A stretch of 64,000 nucleotides of DNA, from assembly GCA_033795365.1 (NCBI GenBank), contig JARYGU010000005.1:124001-188000 (forward strand). The letters run 5' to 3'. A program made the translations under genes and the position numbers. Under the pieces are notes generated by a model, which was given only the letters and a program-made list of their open reading frames with translations, had not been told where the DNA came from and ran no database searches. The DNA comes from JARYGU01 sp033795365 (GTDB lineage: Bacteria > Pseudomonadota > Alphaproteobacteria > Rhizobiales > Rhizobiaceae). Below are positions 42,179 through 50,850 of this stretch, one piece after another. Each line of letters starts with the position of its first letter. Within the stretch, counting starts at the first letter, position 1.

Positions 42179-42429
42179 TGATGAATGGAGAATGAGGTAA
42201 AGCCACGGGCGGAAACGCCGCGTGGGTGAAGGTGTTTGCAGGATGTTGCGGAGGCCGAAGACATCTTGGGGCGCGCGGCCGCAGCCCGTTCGTCTCCGGC
42301 AAGCGCGATGGCTGTGCCTGAAACTCTTCCCTCGCGGAGCGGGAAGCGAAACTCGCAGCCCAGCCCTCATAGGGAACATTGCTTCGCCTGCGCGGGTTGG
42401 CACTTCGCGCGAGACAAAGGAGACCGGCC

Positions 42430-42885
42430 ATGAACCCCTATCCCCGCTTCGCTTTGATGATCGCCGTTTCGACCGTCATCATGTATGGGCTGATGTATCT
42501 CAACACCTATGCGCTGGATCACGTCTATTTCAGCGAGACGCGCGCCTTCATGGCGCTGATCATGGGCGCGGCGATGGCGGCGGTCATGCTCCTTTTCATG
42601 CGGCGGATGTATGTGAGCCGCAGGGCCAATGTCCCCGTCCTGCTCGCCGCCCTCGTCGCCTTTTGCGGCGCCCTCTGGCTCGTGCGAAGCCAGGCGACCA
42701 TCGACGACGTCTCCTGGATGAAGGCGATGATCCCGCATCATTCGATCGCGATCCTCACCAGCGAGCGGGCAAGCCTGGAGGATCCGCGCGTGCGCGAACT
42801 GGCCGGGCGTATCATCGAGACGCAGCGCCGGGAAATCGACGAGATGAAAAGGCTCATCGCCGATCTCGACAAGAAGGGCGGCTGA
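42430..42885 (+). CDS. DUF305 family membrane protein
   Basis: A 151-residue protein with three hydrophobic helices (FALMIAVSTVIMYGLMYLNT, AFMALIMGAAMAAVMLLFMR, VPVLLAALVAFCGALWLV), followed by a short DUF305 segment: WMKAMIPHHSIAILTSERAS and AGRIIETQRREIDEMKRLIA. The HH pair and ferritin-like helix end are the family hallmark; DUF305 proteins often occur with metal or copper handling. AAGGAGA precedes the ATG. It is convergent with the phosphodiesterase gene and follows the large non-coding block. Confidence 0.88.
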   Translation: MNPYPRFALMIAVSTVIMYGLMYLNTYALDHVYFSETRAFMALIMGAAMAAVMLLFMRRMYVSRRANVPVLLAALVAFCGALWLVRSQATIDDVSWMKAMIPHHSIAILTSERASLEDPRVRELAGRIIETQRREIDEMKRLIADLDKKGG

Positions 42886-42920
42886 GCGCCATGGCGGAGG
42901 ATAGCCGCGGCAGCACCGCC

Positions 42921-43946
42921 TCAGTTGGTGAGGTCGTAGGGAATGCGATAGCCGTTGGCGGCGAGCCAGGCGATCGCCGCTTTCGGCTCGTCGGTCTGGA
43001 TGATCGTCGCGCCCCGGTCGGCCCAGAAGCCCCAGGCCTCGTCGGGGCGGCTGTCGCGGACGGCCAGCTCGTCGCCGCGCCCGCCCGCGACCATGCCGAC
43101 GGGCCTGTCGGTGATCGTGTAGGTGTTCACCCACATGTGCCAATTGCCGAGGATCGCCGCCGCGCGGGCTCTGGCGGAAAAGAGGGGGCCGCCGCGCACC
43201 GTCATCGGAAGGGAGGCGTCGCGGTGCCAATTGATGAGCTCGGCTGCCGGCGCGGCGAAAGCCGAGGTGGCGGTCGCCATGAAACCCGCATCGCGCACCG
43301 CGTCGTCGGCAAGGATCGGCATGAAGGTGACGTCGACGCCGACCTTTGCAAGCACGTCGCGCGTCTCGGCGATGCGCGCGGCGTTCCAGAGGTTCTCCTT
43401 GACGAGAATCTGGCCCGCCATGCCGGCCCCGCGGGCCTGCGCCGCGATCTCGGGAAGTGCGGCAGGCCCGAGCTTGTTGTCGATGTTGATCAGGATGCGC
43501 CCCTTGGCCGCCGAGAGCGCTTCCGTCAGCGTCGGCACCGCCTCGTCCGTCGCCTCCCGCGTGTCCTCGATGACGAGGCGGCAGCGGCGGAGTTCGGCAA
43601 GCGTATGGCGATCGACCTCGCCCTTGCAGGTGGTCGTGCGCTCCAGCGTCGGGTCATGCATGACGACGAGGGTCCCGTCGGCGGAGCGGCGCACGTCGAG
43701 CTCGACCATCTCGACGCCGGTGGCAGCGGCGTTCTCGATGGCCGCAAGCGAGTTCTCGGCACGCACGGTGCGGCCGTTTTCCTTCCAGCCTGCGCGGTGC
43801 GCCACGATCATCACGTGGCTGCGCCACTTGTTGGCATCGTTCAGACGGTCGAGAATGCGGGCCACGTGCCCCTCGTCGGCGGCGGGGCCCGTGCTGACGG
43901 TCGCGGCGAGGAAAAGGGAGGCCAGGATAGGGACAGTCCATCGCAT
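42921..43946 (-). CDS. Exported glycerophosphodiester phosphodiesterase family protein
   Basis: A 341-residue protein with a signal peptide (MRWTVPILASLFLAATVSTG). The GDPD catalytic motifs are visible: VAHRAGWKENG (catalytic His and Arg), AENSLAAIENAAATGVEMVE with ELDVRRSADGTLVVMHDPTL (metal Glu, Asp and second His), and IIQTDEPKAAIAWL at the end. It would hydrolyse glycerophosphodiesters in the periplasm, possibly recycling phospholipid head groups. ATG 43946 begins the signal peptide; the longer frame upstream is basic and site-less. Confidence 0.9.
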   Translation of the reverse strand: MRWTVPILASLFLAATVSTGPAADEGHVARILDRLNDANKWRSHVMIVAHRAGWKENGRTVRAENSLAAIENAAATGVEMVELDVRRSADGTLVVMHDPTLERTTTCKGEVDRHTLAELRRCRLVIEDTREATDEAVPTLTEALSAAKGRILINIDNKLGPAALPEIAAQARGAGMAGQILVKENLWNAARIAETRDVLAKVGVDVTFMPILADDAVRDAGFMATATSAFAAPAAELINWHRDASLPMTVRGGPLFSARARAAAILGNWHMWVNTYTITDRPVGMVAGGRGDELAVRDSRPDEAWGFWADRGATIIQTDEPKAAIAWLAANGYRIPYDLTN

Positions 43947-44109
43947 GCGAATCGCTCCGTGTCCGATATCGATGCGCAAGGGCGATAAGGCCCGTCGATG
44001 ACAGGGCGATGTATGGGAGATGACAGCCGCATGACGTTTTCCGGCCCGCCGCCCTTTGCTCGCCACGCTTGGACCCTAGGTGAAAGACCATGAGAAGGGA
44101 GCATGAAGG

Positions 44110-45819
44110 ATGAACGAGGCAAGTCCGCTCGCGGCAGACGAAGGCATGCGCTGCATCCATGCCGAGCTGCCGGTCAACGTGACGCTGCATGTCTGGCTGA
44201 AGGCGACCGTTCCGGGCGTGCCGGGCGCGCTGTCGCTTTCCAACGCCAACGGCAAGTTCGCCGAACTCACCGCCATCAATGCGGACGAGCACAGCTTCCG
44301 CATCTACCAGATCTTCGGCGGCGGCGAGATCGAGCTTTCCTGGGATGCGGCGGCGACGCGGGTCTCGGTCATCTACTGGTTCTCGCCGGCCAATGTGCTG
44401 GAAACCGGCATTCACGTCCTCCACACCAATCCCGTCAACGCGCCGCCGATGCTGCCGGAGAGCTATCATTTCCGCCCGCCCTTCGGCTGGATGAACGATC
44501 CCAATGGTTTCGGCCGCTTCCAGGGCCGCCCTCACCTCTTCTACCAGCATTATTCGCACGGCCTCAGATGGAACACGATGCATTGGGGCCATGCCGTCTC
44601 CGACGATTATCTGCGCTGGCGGCACCTGCCGATCTTCCTGTTCCCGTCGGAGGATCTGGCCACGCGCCCGGACAAGCGCGGCGGCGCCTTTTCCGGCTCG
44701 GCCATCCCCCTTGCCGACGGGCCGGGAATCCGCGTCTTCTTCACCGAGCAGGAGCTGGAGCGCACGCCCGAGCAGCAGATCCAGCTCACCGCCACCTCGC
44801 CCGACCTGATCATGGCCGGCCATGCCGACGTCATTCTGCCGGAACGGCCGGCCGGCCAGGGGCTGACGCTGGATTTCCGCGATCCTTACGTCTTCCGCGG
44901 TCCGGACGGGCTCTGGAAGATGCTTCTCGGCAGCCAGAGCGAGGAGGGCGGCGTTATCCTCATCTATGAGACGCAGGATCATACCGCCGCCGGCGGCTGG
45001 ACCTTCGTCGACAAGCTGCTGGTCGAAAAGCGCCTCAGGACGTCGGCGATCGAATGCCCGTGCATGCTTCCCCTCGACGGCCCCGCGACCGATCCCGCCA
45101 CGCGCTGGGTGCTGATCTTCGGCCTCATGCACAGCGAATGCCCGAGAACCGGCCGGCGCAATCTGACGCTCGCCGAAGTCGGCTGGTTCGACGGGCGGCG
45201 CTTCATCAAGGAATTCGACCAGGAGCTGGATTTCGGCACCGACAACTATGCCTTCCAGGCGTTCGACGATGGCGGCACCGCAGTCGGCATCGGCTGGCTC
45301 GCGAACTGGGCGGATGCCTCGCCGGAGATCGATTTCCCCTCCGCCATGACGCTGCCGCGCAATCTCCTGCTCTCCGGCGGCGCTCTCCTCACCCCGCCGA
45401 TCGCGGGCGTGGAAACGCTCCGGAGCCGGCTCGTCGACGAAAGCCGCCTTGCGGCCGGCGAAAAGGTGGCCCTCGCCAATGGCGCGGTGGAGATCGCCTT
45501 CGAGCTCGCCCGGCCGGGCGAAGCCTTCGAACTGGAGCTCGGGCATCCCGCGGTGCGGCTCGGCGTCGGCGTCGACACGGACGGCCTCTCGATCCGTTAT
45601 GCCTGCGAGGGCCAGCCGCCCGCGCCGCATTACCTCGCCGCCGGAGCGCGGCCGAAGGACCTGAGGATATTCCTCGACTACGGCTCGATCGAGGTCTTCG
45701 CCGACAACGGCCGCTGGACCGGGACGAAGCGGATCGAAGGTTTCGAGCCGGTGCGTTCGGCTCTCCTGAAGGCTGATCCGGGCGCGGTGGAAAAGGCGAC
45801 GATATGGGCGCTGAAATGA
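44110..45819 (+). CDS. Glycoside hydrolase family 32 protein (fructosidase/levanase-like)
   Basis: A 569-residue protein. Residues about 1-110 are a beta-rich N-terminal module (LPVNVTLHVWLKATVPGVPG) not part of the standard catalytic unit. The five-bladed propeller starts with FGWMNDPNGFGRF (nucleophile Asp130), continues with the transition-state stabiliser Asp258 in DFRDPYVF and acid/base Glu315 in AIECPCML, and ends with the beta-sandwich (IFLDYGSIEVFADNGRW). No signal peptide is evident, so it is probably cytoplasmic and acts on imported fructosides. No sugar transporter is adjacent, which is unusual. Confidence 0.9.
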   Translation: MNEASPLAADEGMRCIHAELPVNVTLHVWLKATVPGVPGALSLSNANGKFAELTAINADEHSFRIYQIFGGGEIELSWDAAATRVSVIYWFSPANVLETGIHVLHTNPVNAPPMLPESYHFRPPFGWMNDPNGFGRFQGRPHLFYQHYSHGLRWNTMHWGHAVSDDYLRWRHLPIFLFPSEDLATRPDKRGGAFSGSAIPLADGPGIRVFFTEQELERTPEQQIQLTATSPDLIMAGHADVILPERPAGQGLTLDFRDPYVFRGPDGLWKMLLGSQSEEGGVILIYETQDHTAAGGWTFVDKLLVEKRLRTSAIECPCMLPLDGPATDPATRWVLIFGLMHSECPRTGRRNLTLAEVGWFDGRRFIKEFDQELDFGTDNYAFQAFDDGGTAVGIGWLANWADASPEIDFPSAMTLPRNLLLSGGALLTPPIAGVETLRSRLVDESRLAAGEKVALANGAVEIAFELARPGEAFELELGHPAVRLGVGVDTDGLSIRYACEGQPPAPHYLAAGARPKDLRIFLDYGSIEVFADNGRWTGTKRIEGFEPVRSALLKADPGAVEKATIWALK

Positions 45820-45889
45820 CTGCCGCCCGAACGGCTCGCAGAAGCCCGGGCGGGCGGATGTCTCGGGTGGGACGTCGCTTTGTTCTTAG

Positions 45890-45937
45890 GCGATTCCGGA
45901 CGGAAAACCGCTGCGCACTTTTCCTGGAATTGCTCTA
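45890..45937 (-). repeat. Dispersed 'TAGAGCAATTCC' repeat, copy 3 (inverted)
   Basis: On the minus strand it begins TAGAGCAATTCCAGGAAA and ends TCCGGAATCGC, the same element as at 38506. As there, its first three bases are the stop codon of the preceding gene, here the EamA transporter. The right-hand end has one change from copy 1. Confidence 0.8.
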
Positions 45938-46900
45938 GGTACCGGGCCGCCAGCGGCGCCCGAACCGCTCGCCGACGATGATGATCATGCCGGCGGAAAA
46001 GATCAGCGCCGCCCCCGCAAACACGTTCGGGGCCGGCACGTCGCCCCAGATCGCGAAGCCGAGGCCGAAGGCCCAGATGAGCGACGAATATTCGAACGGA
46101 GCGAGGACCGAAACCGGAGCGCGGCGCATGCCCTCGAAGAGGGCATATTGCGCCAGCCCCGCAAACACTCCGGTGCCGACGATCAGCGCCAGTTCGGCCG
46201 CGCTCATATGTGACCAGACGAAGGGCATGACGGGACCGGTGAAAAGAATGAAGAAGCCGCTCGAAATCGTCATCTGCACCGGCGTCGCCTCCACCAGGGC
46301 CGTCTTGCGCAGGAGCACGCTCGAGATCGCCCAGAACACCGCGGCCTGCAAGGCCAGGAAAACCGGCAGCGACAGGGAGAGGCCGGAGCCGAAGATGTCG
46401 CAGGCGATCAGCACGCCGACAAAACCGGTCAAGACGGCGATCCACCGGTTGAGAGGCACCTCCTCGCGCAGCATCGGCACCGAAAGCAGCGTCATGACGA
46501 TCGGCGCGGCATAGTAGAGCGTGGTGAGCTGCGCCAGCCCGAGATCGCGCGCCGCCGTGTAGTAGGAAAGCCAGGCCGCCAGCAGCAGCAGGTTGCGCAC
46601 GAACATCGGCCTCAGGACCGGCGAACCGATTGCCCGGCGGAGAATTGCCGGACGGCCGATGGCGAGGCAGAGGCCGAAGATCGTGAGGCTTCGCACGAAG
46701 AGGATCTGCCAGACCGGCAGCGCCACCACGAGCCACTTCACCGAAGCGTCCTGAAGCGTGAACAGGAAATAGGAAAAGATCGTCAGCAGGATGCCGGAAA
46801 AAACGGTCTTTTGCACGAAAGGCTCCCAGAAGCGGCGGCGGCGCGCGGCTTTGCTCTGATAGCCTGCCGCATTGCCCGACGGAAGGGGTCGGAGCGACAT
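45935..46900 (-). CDS. EamA/DMT family transporter
   Basis: A 321-residue membrane protein with ten predicted helices in two EamA halves (GILLTIFSYFLFTLQDASVK to LTGFVGVLIACDIFG, then VFLALQAAVFWAISSVLLRK to FSAGMIIIVGERFG). DMT proteins export amino acids or other metabolites; substrate unknown. Its stop lies in a dispersed repeat. Start choice between ATG 46900 and ATG 46933 is open; neither has a strong site. It is divergent from a second EamA transporter of the same type, suggesting a pair by duplication or shared control. Confidence 0.87.
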   Translation of the reverse strand: MSLRPLPSGNAAGYQSKAARRRRFWEPFVQKTVFSGILLTIFSYFLFTLQDASVKWLVVALPVWQILFVRSLTIFGLCLAIGRPAILRRAIGSPVLRPMFVRNLLLLAAWLSYYTAARDLGLAQLTTLYYAAPIVMTLLSVPMLREEVPLNRWIAVLTGFVGVLIACDIFGSGLSLSLPVFLALQAAVFWAISSVLLRKTALVEATPVQMTISSGFFILFTGPVMPFVWSHMSAAELALIVGTGVFAGLAQYALFEGMRRAPVSVLAPFEYSSLIWAFGLGFAIWGDVPAPNVFAGAALIFSAGMIIIVGERFGRRWRPGT

Positions 46901-46987
46901 GGCGACATTTTCATCCCCGCCGCCGGGACCCATGAGAAAATCCGCAGACGTTCAAGAATGCGCGTGCAATGCAGGAACGGGAGGTAT

Positions 46988-47893
46988 ATGCGCGGGTTCA
47001 TGGTTTTGAAGCGAAGCGGCTATACCTATGCTCTCCTGGCGATCTGCATCTTCGCCATGCAGGATGGCATCTCCAAATATCTCGGTGGCCTCTACCCGCC
47101 CGTCTTCATCACGATGATCCGCTTCTGGGCCTTCGGGGCCTTCGCGATTCTCGTGGCTGCGCGCGCTTCCGGAGGCCTCGCCGCGGCCGTGAGGTCCCGC
47201 AGGCCGGTGCTGCAGATCCTGCGCGGCGTCATGCTCGCGGTACAGATCATCATCATCATCAACGCCTTCACCGCCGTCGGCCTGGCCCACACGCAGGCGA
47301 TCCTCTCCGCCTCGCCGATCTTCGTCGCGCTCCTGTCGATGCCGCTTCTCGGTGAGAAGGTCGGCTGGCGCCGCTGGACGGCCATCGTCATCGGGCTTTT
47401 CGGCGTGCTTCTGATCCTCAAGCCGGAGACAGGCGGCATCGACAGGAGCATTCTCCTGCCGATGGTCGGCGCAGTGCTCTTCGCGCTCTACGTGATCGCC
47501 ACGCGGCTGGCCAACCGGGACGATTCCGCGATGACCAGCTTCTTCTATCTGGGTGCCGCGGGCGCCGTCGTGGTCACGCTCATAGGTCCTTTCTTCTGGA
47601 CCACGCTTGCACCCGTCGACTGGTTCTGGATGCTCCTGCTCTGCATCACGGGAACCTCGAGCCACTATTTTCTGATCCGGGCCTACGACCTTCTCGATGC
47701 GAGCGCGGTACAGCCCCTGACCTACCTGCAGCTCGTGCTCGGCGCGATCATCGGCGTCAGCGTCTTCGGCGAGACCCTGAGCCTCAACATGATCGCCGGC
47801 TCCGTCATCGTCGTTGCGGCCGGCATCTTCACCGTCTGGCGCGAGAGCCTCGTGCGCCGGCGGGCGGCCCGGTCGAATCCGGGGGAAAGTTAA
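46988..47893 (+). CDS. EamA/DMT family transporter
   Basis: A 301-residue membrane protein with ten helices in two EamA domains: YALLAICIFAMQDGISKYLG, GLAHTQAILSASPIFVALLS, then VGAVLFALYVIATRLANRD and SVIVVAAGIFTVWRES. ATG 46988 follows AGGAACGGGAGG, although the spacing is short; ATG 47000 is the alternative. It is the divergent partner of the transporter at 45935, with 87 bases between starts. The AMQDG motif in helix 1 is also in the divergent transporter (TLQDAS), so they are distant paralogues. Confidence 0.87.
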   Translation: MRGFMVLKRSGYTYALLAICIFAMQDGISKYLGGLYPPVFITMIRFWAFGAFAILVAARASGGLAAAVRSRRPVLQILRGVMLAVQIIIIINAFTAVGLAHTQAILSASPIFVALLSMPLLGEKVGWRRWTAIVIGLFGVLLILKPETGGIDRSILLPMVGAVLFALYVIATRLANRDDSAMTSFFYLGAAGAVVVTLIGPFFWTTLAPVDWFWMLLLCITGTSSHYFLIRAYDLLDASAVQPLTYLQLVLGAIIGVSVFGETLSLNMIAGSVIVVAAGIFTVWRESLVRRRAARSNPGES

Positions 47894-47997
47894 AGGATTA
47901 TTTTCCTTTTTGCTTTACTCCGGCGCCTCCCTTCGCTATGCTTCCGAGGAAATCGGACCGGTGCGCACCGGTCCTCGATCAGGCAGGACGCGCGAAG

Positions 47998-48660
47998 ATG
48001 TTTTCCCATGACAGGATCTGGGCGGCGATCGACGCCCTGGCCGAACGCCACCGGCTCTCGCCTTCCGGCCTCGCCCGCCGTGCCGGCCTCGATCCGACCT
48101 CCTTCAACAAATCCAAGCGGCTCGGCGCCGACGGGCGCCAGCGCTGGCCGTCGACGGAATCGATCGCCAAGGTGCTCGATGCGACCGGTGCGACCCTCGA
48201 CGAATTCATGGGCCTGCAGCCGAAACACGCGCATGCGGGCCTGCCGCAAGGCGCCTTTCCGCCGCAGACCGGCACGATCCCGCTGCTGGGCTTCGCGCAG
48301 GCCGGCGCCGGCGGCTTCTTCGACGACGGCGGATTTCCCGCCGGCCAGGGATGGGATGTCGTCGAATTTCCGGCTTCGCCCGACCGCAAACCGGGCGTTT
48401 ACGCGCTTGAGGTGCAGGGCGACAGCATGATGCCGCTCTACCGGGACGGAGACGTGCTGATCGTCGAGCCCGGCGCGCAGGTGCGCCGGGGGGACCGCGT
48501 CGTCGTCAAGACCCGCGAGGGCGAGGTGATGGCGAAGGTGCTGCACCGGCAGAGCCCCCGTGCGATCGAGCTTCTATCCCTGAACCCCGAACACCCGAAC
48601 AGGAACTTCGAGATGGACGAAATAGACTGGATCGCCCGGATCATCTGGGCGAGCCAGTAG
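47998..48660 (+). CDS. XRE-type regulator with S24 (LexA-like) peptidase domain
   Basis: A 220-residue protein. The N-terminal helix-turn-helix is IWAAIDALAERHRLSPSGLA to SFNKSKRLGADG; the C-terminal S24 peptidase has the cleavage-type Ala-Gly sequence FAQAGAGG (about 99-106), nucleophile Ser143 in QGDSMMPLYRDGD and Lys180 in GEVMAKVLHR. Such proteins can inactivate themselves in response to RecA or other stress. It resembles phage repressors but no phage genes are near; it is followed 11 bases later by a nuclease-like gene. AGGA precedes the ATG. Confidence 0.9.
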   Translation: MFSHDRIWAAIDALAERHRLSPSGLARRAGLDPTSFNKSKRLGADGRQRWPSTESIAKVLDATGATLDEFMGLQPKHAHAGLPQGAFPPQTGTIPLLGFAQAGAGGFFDDGGFPAGQGWDVVEFPASPDRKPGVYALEVQGDSMMPLYRDGDVLIVEPGAQVRRGDRVVVKTREGEVMAKVLHRQSPRAIELLSLNPEHPNRNFEMDEIDWIARIIWASQ

Positions 48661-48671
48661 GCGACGTCGCG

Positions 48672-49475
48672 ATGGCCAGACCGGTTTCCGCACCTTTCTT
48701 CAAGACCCTTGCCGGCGGGCTCTTCTCGCTCGCATTGACGGCCGCTATCCTGGTTGCCGGAGCAAGCTCCATCCGCAACCGGGAGGAGGCCGACGGCATG
48801 GATTTCGCGCTCGAAGTACCCGACGTCGGCATCGTGGAAGAGGTGCCGCCGGAGGAAAATATTCCGCCTGCTCCCGCATTTCCGGGCGATACGGATGATG
48901 CCGTCCTCTCCGAGGACATCGCGCCCGCGCAGCCGGCACCCGAACCGGACGCATCCGGCGAGGCTGCGGCAGCGCCGCCGGCAGAGGCCGCACCTCCGGC
49001 AAGAGAGCTCGTGCCGCTCGCCCAGCCCGTCGTGCTCATTGCCGGCCGGCTCTCCTTTTCCGGCCGCACGCTGGAGCTTGCCGGCATACGGCCGGTGCCG
49101 ATCGGACAGCAATGCACCGCGCCTTCCGGCGGACGCTGGCCCTGCGGCCGGATGGCGCGCACCGCGTTCGGCACCTATCTCAGGGGCCGCACGCTCGACT
49201 GCGATGTTCCGGGGCCCGAATGGAACGGAACGATCACGGCGCGCTGCATGCTCGCCGGCAAGGACATTTCGCTCTGGCTTGCGGAAAACGGCTGGGCGGA
49301 AGCGACGGAAGGGTCCGACCTCGAAGATGTCGCCGCCGCGGCCAGAAAGGCGGAACGCGGCCTCCACGGTCCCGACCCGCGCCGCCTGGCGAACCCGGCC
49401 GAAGGCGCGGACGGTTCCGATCCTGCCGCCGAAGATGCCCTGCCCCTCGAACCCGACAGAATGGAAAACCAGTGA
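48672..49475 (+). CDS. Membrane-anchored thermonuclease (SNase)-like protein
   Basis: A 267-residue protein with an N-terminal membrane anchor (LAGGLFSLALTAAILVAGAS), an acidic, proline/alanine-rich linker, and a staphylococcal-nuclease-like domain near residues 120-235: GRTLELAGIRPVPIGQQC, PCGRMARTAFGTYLRGRTL, ARCMLAGKDISLWLAENGW and ARKAERGLHG. The usual metal-binding DGDT start of the nuclease is not evident, so it may have lost activity. It is 11 bases after the S24 regulator and overlaps the next gene by 4 bases. Confidence 0.83.
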   Translation: MARPVSAPFFKTLAGGLFSLALTAAILVAGASSIRNREEADGMDFALEVPDVGIVEEVPPEENIPPAPAFPGDTDDAVLSEDIAPAQPAPEPDASGEAAAAPPAEAAPPARELVPLAQPVVLIAGRLSFSGRTLELAGIRPVPIGQQCTAPSGGRWPCGRMARTAFGTYLRGRTLDCDVPGPEWNGTITARCMLAGKDISLWLAENGWAEATEGSDLEDVAAAARKAERGLHGPDPRRLANPAEGADGSDPAAEDALPLEPDRMENQ

Positions 49476-49885
49476 CGACGAAAAACGGCCCCCACGAAGC
49501 GCTCATCTATGTCATGGTGATGATGTCCGCGGTCGATACCGTGATGAAGGACAGCGAGCTTGCGCGCATCGGCAGGCTTGCCCGGTTCCTGCCGATCTTC
49601 AAGGATTTCGACGACGAGCGCCTCGTCGACATCTCGCGCGAATGCGCGGCGCTGATTTCCGGCCCCGAAGGCCTCGACATCGCGCTCGAAGTCATCCGCG
49701 AGTCGCTGCCGCCGCAGCTTTGCGATACCGCCTATGCGCTGGCGGTGGAGATCGCCGCTGCCGACCACACCGTGCGCATCGAGGAAATCCGGCTCCTGCA
49801 GCTGCTGCGCGACCGCCTCGGTCTCGACAAGCTGACCTGCGCGGCGATCGAGCGCAGCGCGATCGCCCGCTTCCGCAAGCTTTGA
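49472..49885 (+). CDS. TerB-like protein
   Basis: A 137-residue all-helical protein starting at GTG 49472, which overlaps the nuclease-like stop (GTGA). LIYVMVMMSAVDTVMKDSEL, ELARIGRLARFLPIFKDFDD and TAYALAVEIAAADHTVRIEE with LRDRLGLD are the TerB helical repeat with its acidic metal-facing residues. TerB proteins occur with tellurite and other stress systems and may sense metals, but the function is not established. It completes a three-gene operon with the S24 regulator and nuclease-like protein. Confidence 0.85.
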   Translation: MTTKNGPHEALIYVMVMMSAVDTVMKDSELARIGRLARFLPIFKDFDDERLVDISRECAALISGPEGLDIALEVIRESLPPQLCDTAYALAVEIAAADHTVRIEEIRLLQLLRDRLGLDKLTCAAIERSAIARFRKL

Positions 49886-49920
49886 GCCGGGCTGCCCCCC
49901 CGGCGACGAACGCACCCTCG

Positions 49921-50799
49921 TCAGAAGAGCCCGTTCGGAAAATAGCGCAGGTAGATCTCGGCGAGCTTGCCGTTGCGCGACAGCGCCAACAGCGCATGAT
50001 CCATGGCGGTGACGATTTCGGGCTCGCCCTTGCGGCTCATGATCGTCAGCCCCTCGCCGAGAAAGCGTTCGGAAAAATAGGGGCCGTCGAAAAGCCGGCA
50101 GCAGGCGGCCGAATCCGAACCCGATATCCAGAAGGCAAGCTGCATTCCGTCGGCGAAGACCGCATCGACCTTGCCGTCCTTGAGCGCGGCGAGCGTTTCG
50201 CTCCTTCCCGGCAAAGCGACCGCCTTGATATCCGGGAAGAAAGCCTTGATCATCGCCTCGTGAACGGTTCCCGCGACGACGCCGACCGGCTTGCCGGCAA
50301 GCGCGGCCGCGCTTTCGGCCGGGAAGGCGGACTTGCGCAGCACGGCGAAACGGGCCGGCAGCCGGAGGAACGGACGGGAAAAGCCGAACTCCTTCCTCAG
50401 TTCCGTCGTCACGGCCACTCCGGCGACGACGGCCTCGCCGTTGCCGTCCTTCAGCGCGTCCTGCAATTCGGGAAAGGTCACCGCCTGCAACTGGCATTTG
50501 GCGGTGATGCCGAGCTCACTGCAGATTTCCCGGACGAGATCGACATGGAAGCCGGAAAGCTTGCCGTTCTGATCGATGAAATTGAAGGGCGGAAAATCCA
50601 CCGTCGTCAGGAACCGCAGGCGGACCATGCCCGAAAGATCCGGCTTGGCGATCCGCTCGCGCGTATCGAAGAGGATCGGAAACCCGCCTGCCGTCCGACT
50701 GTCCTGAGCCGATGCCAGCCCGGCATGCAAGGCGAAGTGGAAGACGGAAAGAAGGAGAAACCCATAGAATTTTAAGGATGAAACAACCGACCGCCGCAT
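49921..50799 (-). CDS. Periplasmic solute-binding protein (SBP_bac_3 type)
   Basis: A 292-residue protein with an N-terminal signal (SSLKFYGFLLLSVFHFALHA). The fold of family 3 solute-binding proteins is visible: LRFLTTVDFPPFNFIDQNGK, GFHVDLVREICSELG, VVAGVAVTTELRKEFGFSRP, GVVAGTVHEAMIKAF and DAVFADGMQLAFWISG. It binds amino acids or similar polar solutes; no permease or ATPase is adjacent, so it is an orphan or serves a distant transporter. A much longer upstream extension of this frame is a shadow of the neighbouring glycosyltransferase. Start ATG 50799 has only a weak site. Confidence 0.87.
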   Translation of the reverse strand: MRRSVVSSLKFYGFLLLSVFHFALHAGLASAQDSRTAGGFPILFDTRERIAKPDLSGMVRLRFLTTVDFPPFNFIDQNGKLSGFHVDLVREICSELGITAKCQLQAVTFPELQDALKDGNGEAVVAGVAVTTELRKEFGFSRPFLRLPARFAVLRKSAFPAESAAALAGKPVGVVAGTVHEAMIKAFFPDIKAVALPGRSETLAALKDGKVDAVFADGMQLAFWISGSDSAACCRLFDGPYFSERFLGEGLTIMSRKGEPEIVTAMDHALLALSRNGKLAEIYLRYFPNGLF

Positions 50800-50850
50800 T
50801 ATGATCAACTTGGGGTTAAGGGGCGCTGCCGGGCATGGCGGCGATGCTGT

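Larger units (their letters stand above)
41293..42429. other. Long repeat-rich non-coding block
   Basis: A 1,137-base gap without a credible gene; all open frames in it are repeat-derived or arginine/proline-rich and lack start sites. The left third carries RIME-like hairpins (41371-41603), the middle shows nothing I can name, and the right part has a 12-base inverted pair (ACGGGGCGCTGA at 42092 with TCAGCGCCCCGT at 42141) and an 8-base dyad TCCTCGGA/TCCGAGGA at 42158-42178. Confidence 0.65.

Noticed and set aside
47998..49885. Possible prophage remnant because of the phage-repressor-like S24 protein
   Set aside because: No integrase, structural or lysis genes are near; neighbours are transporters and envelope proteins, so the S24 protein is treated as a chromosomal regulator.
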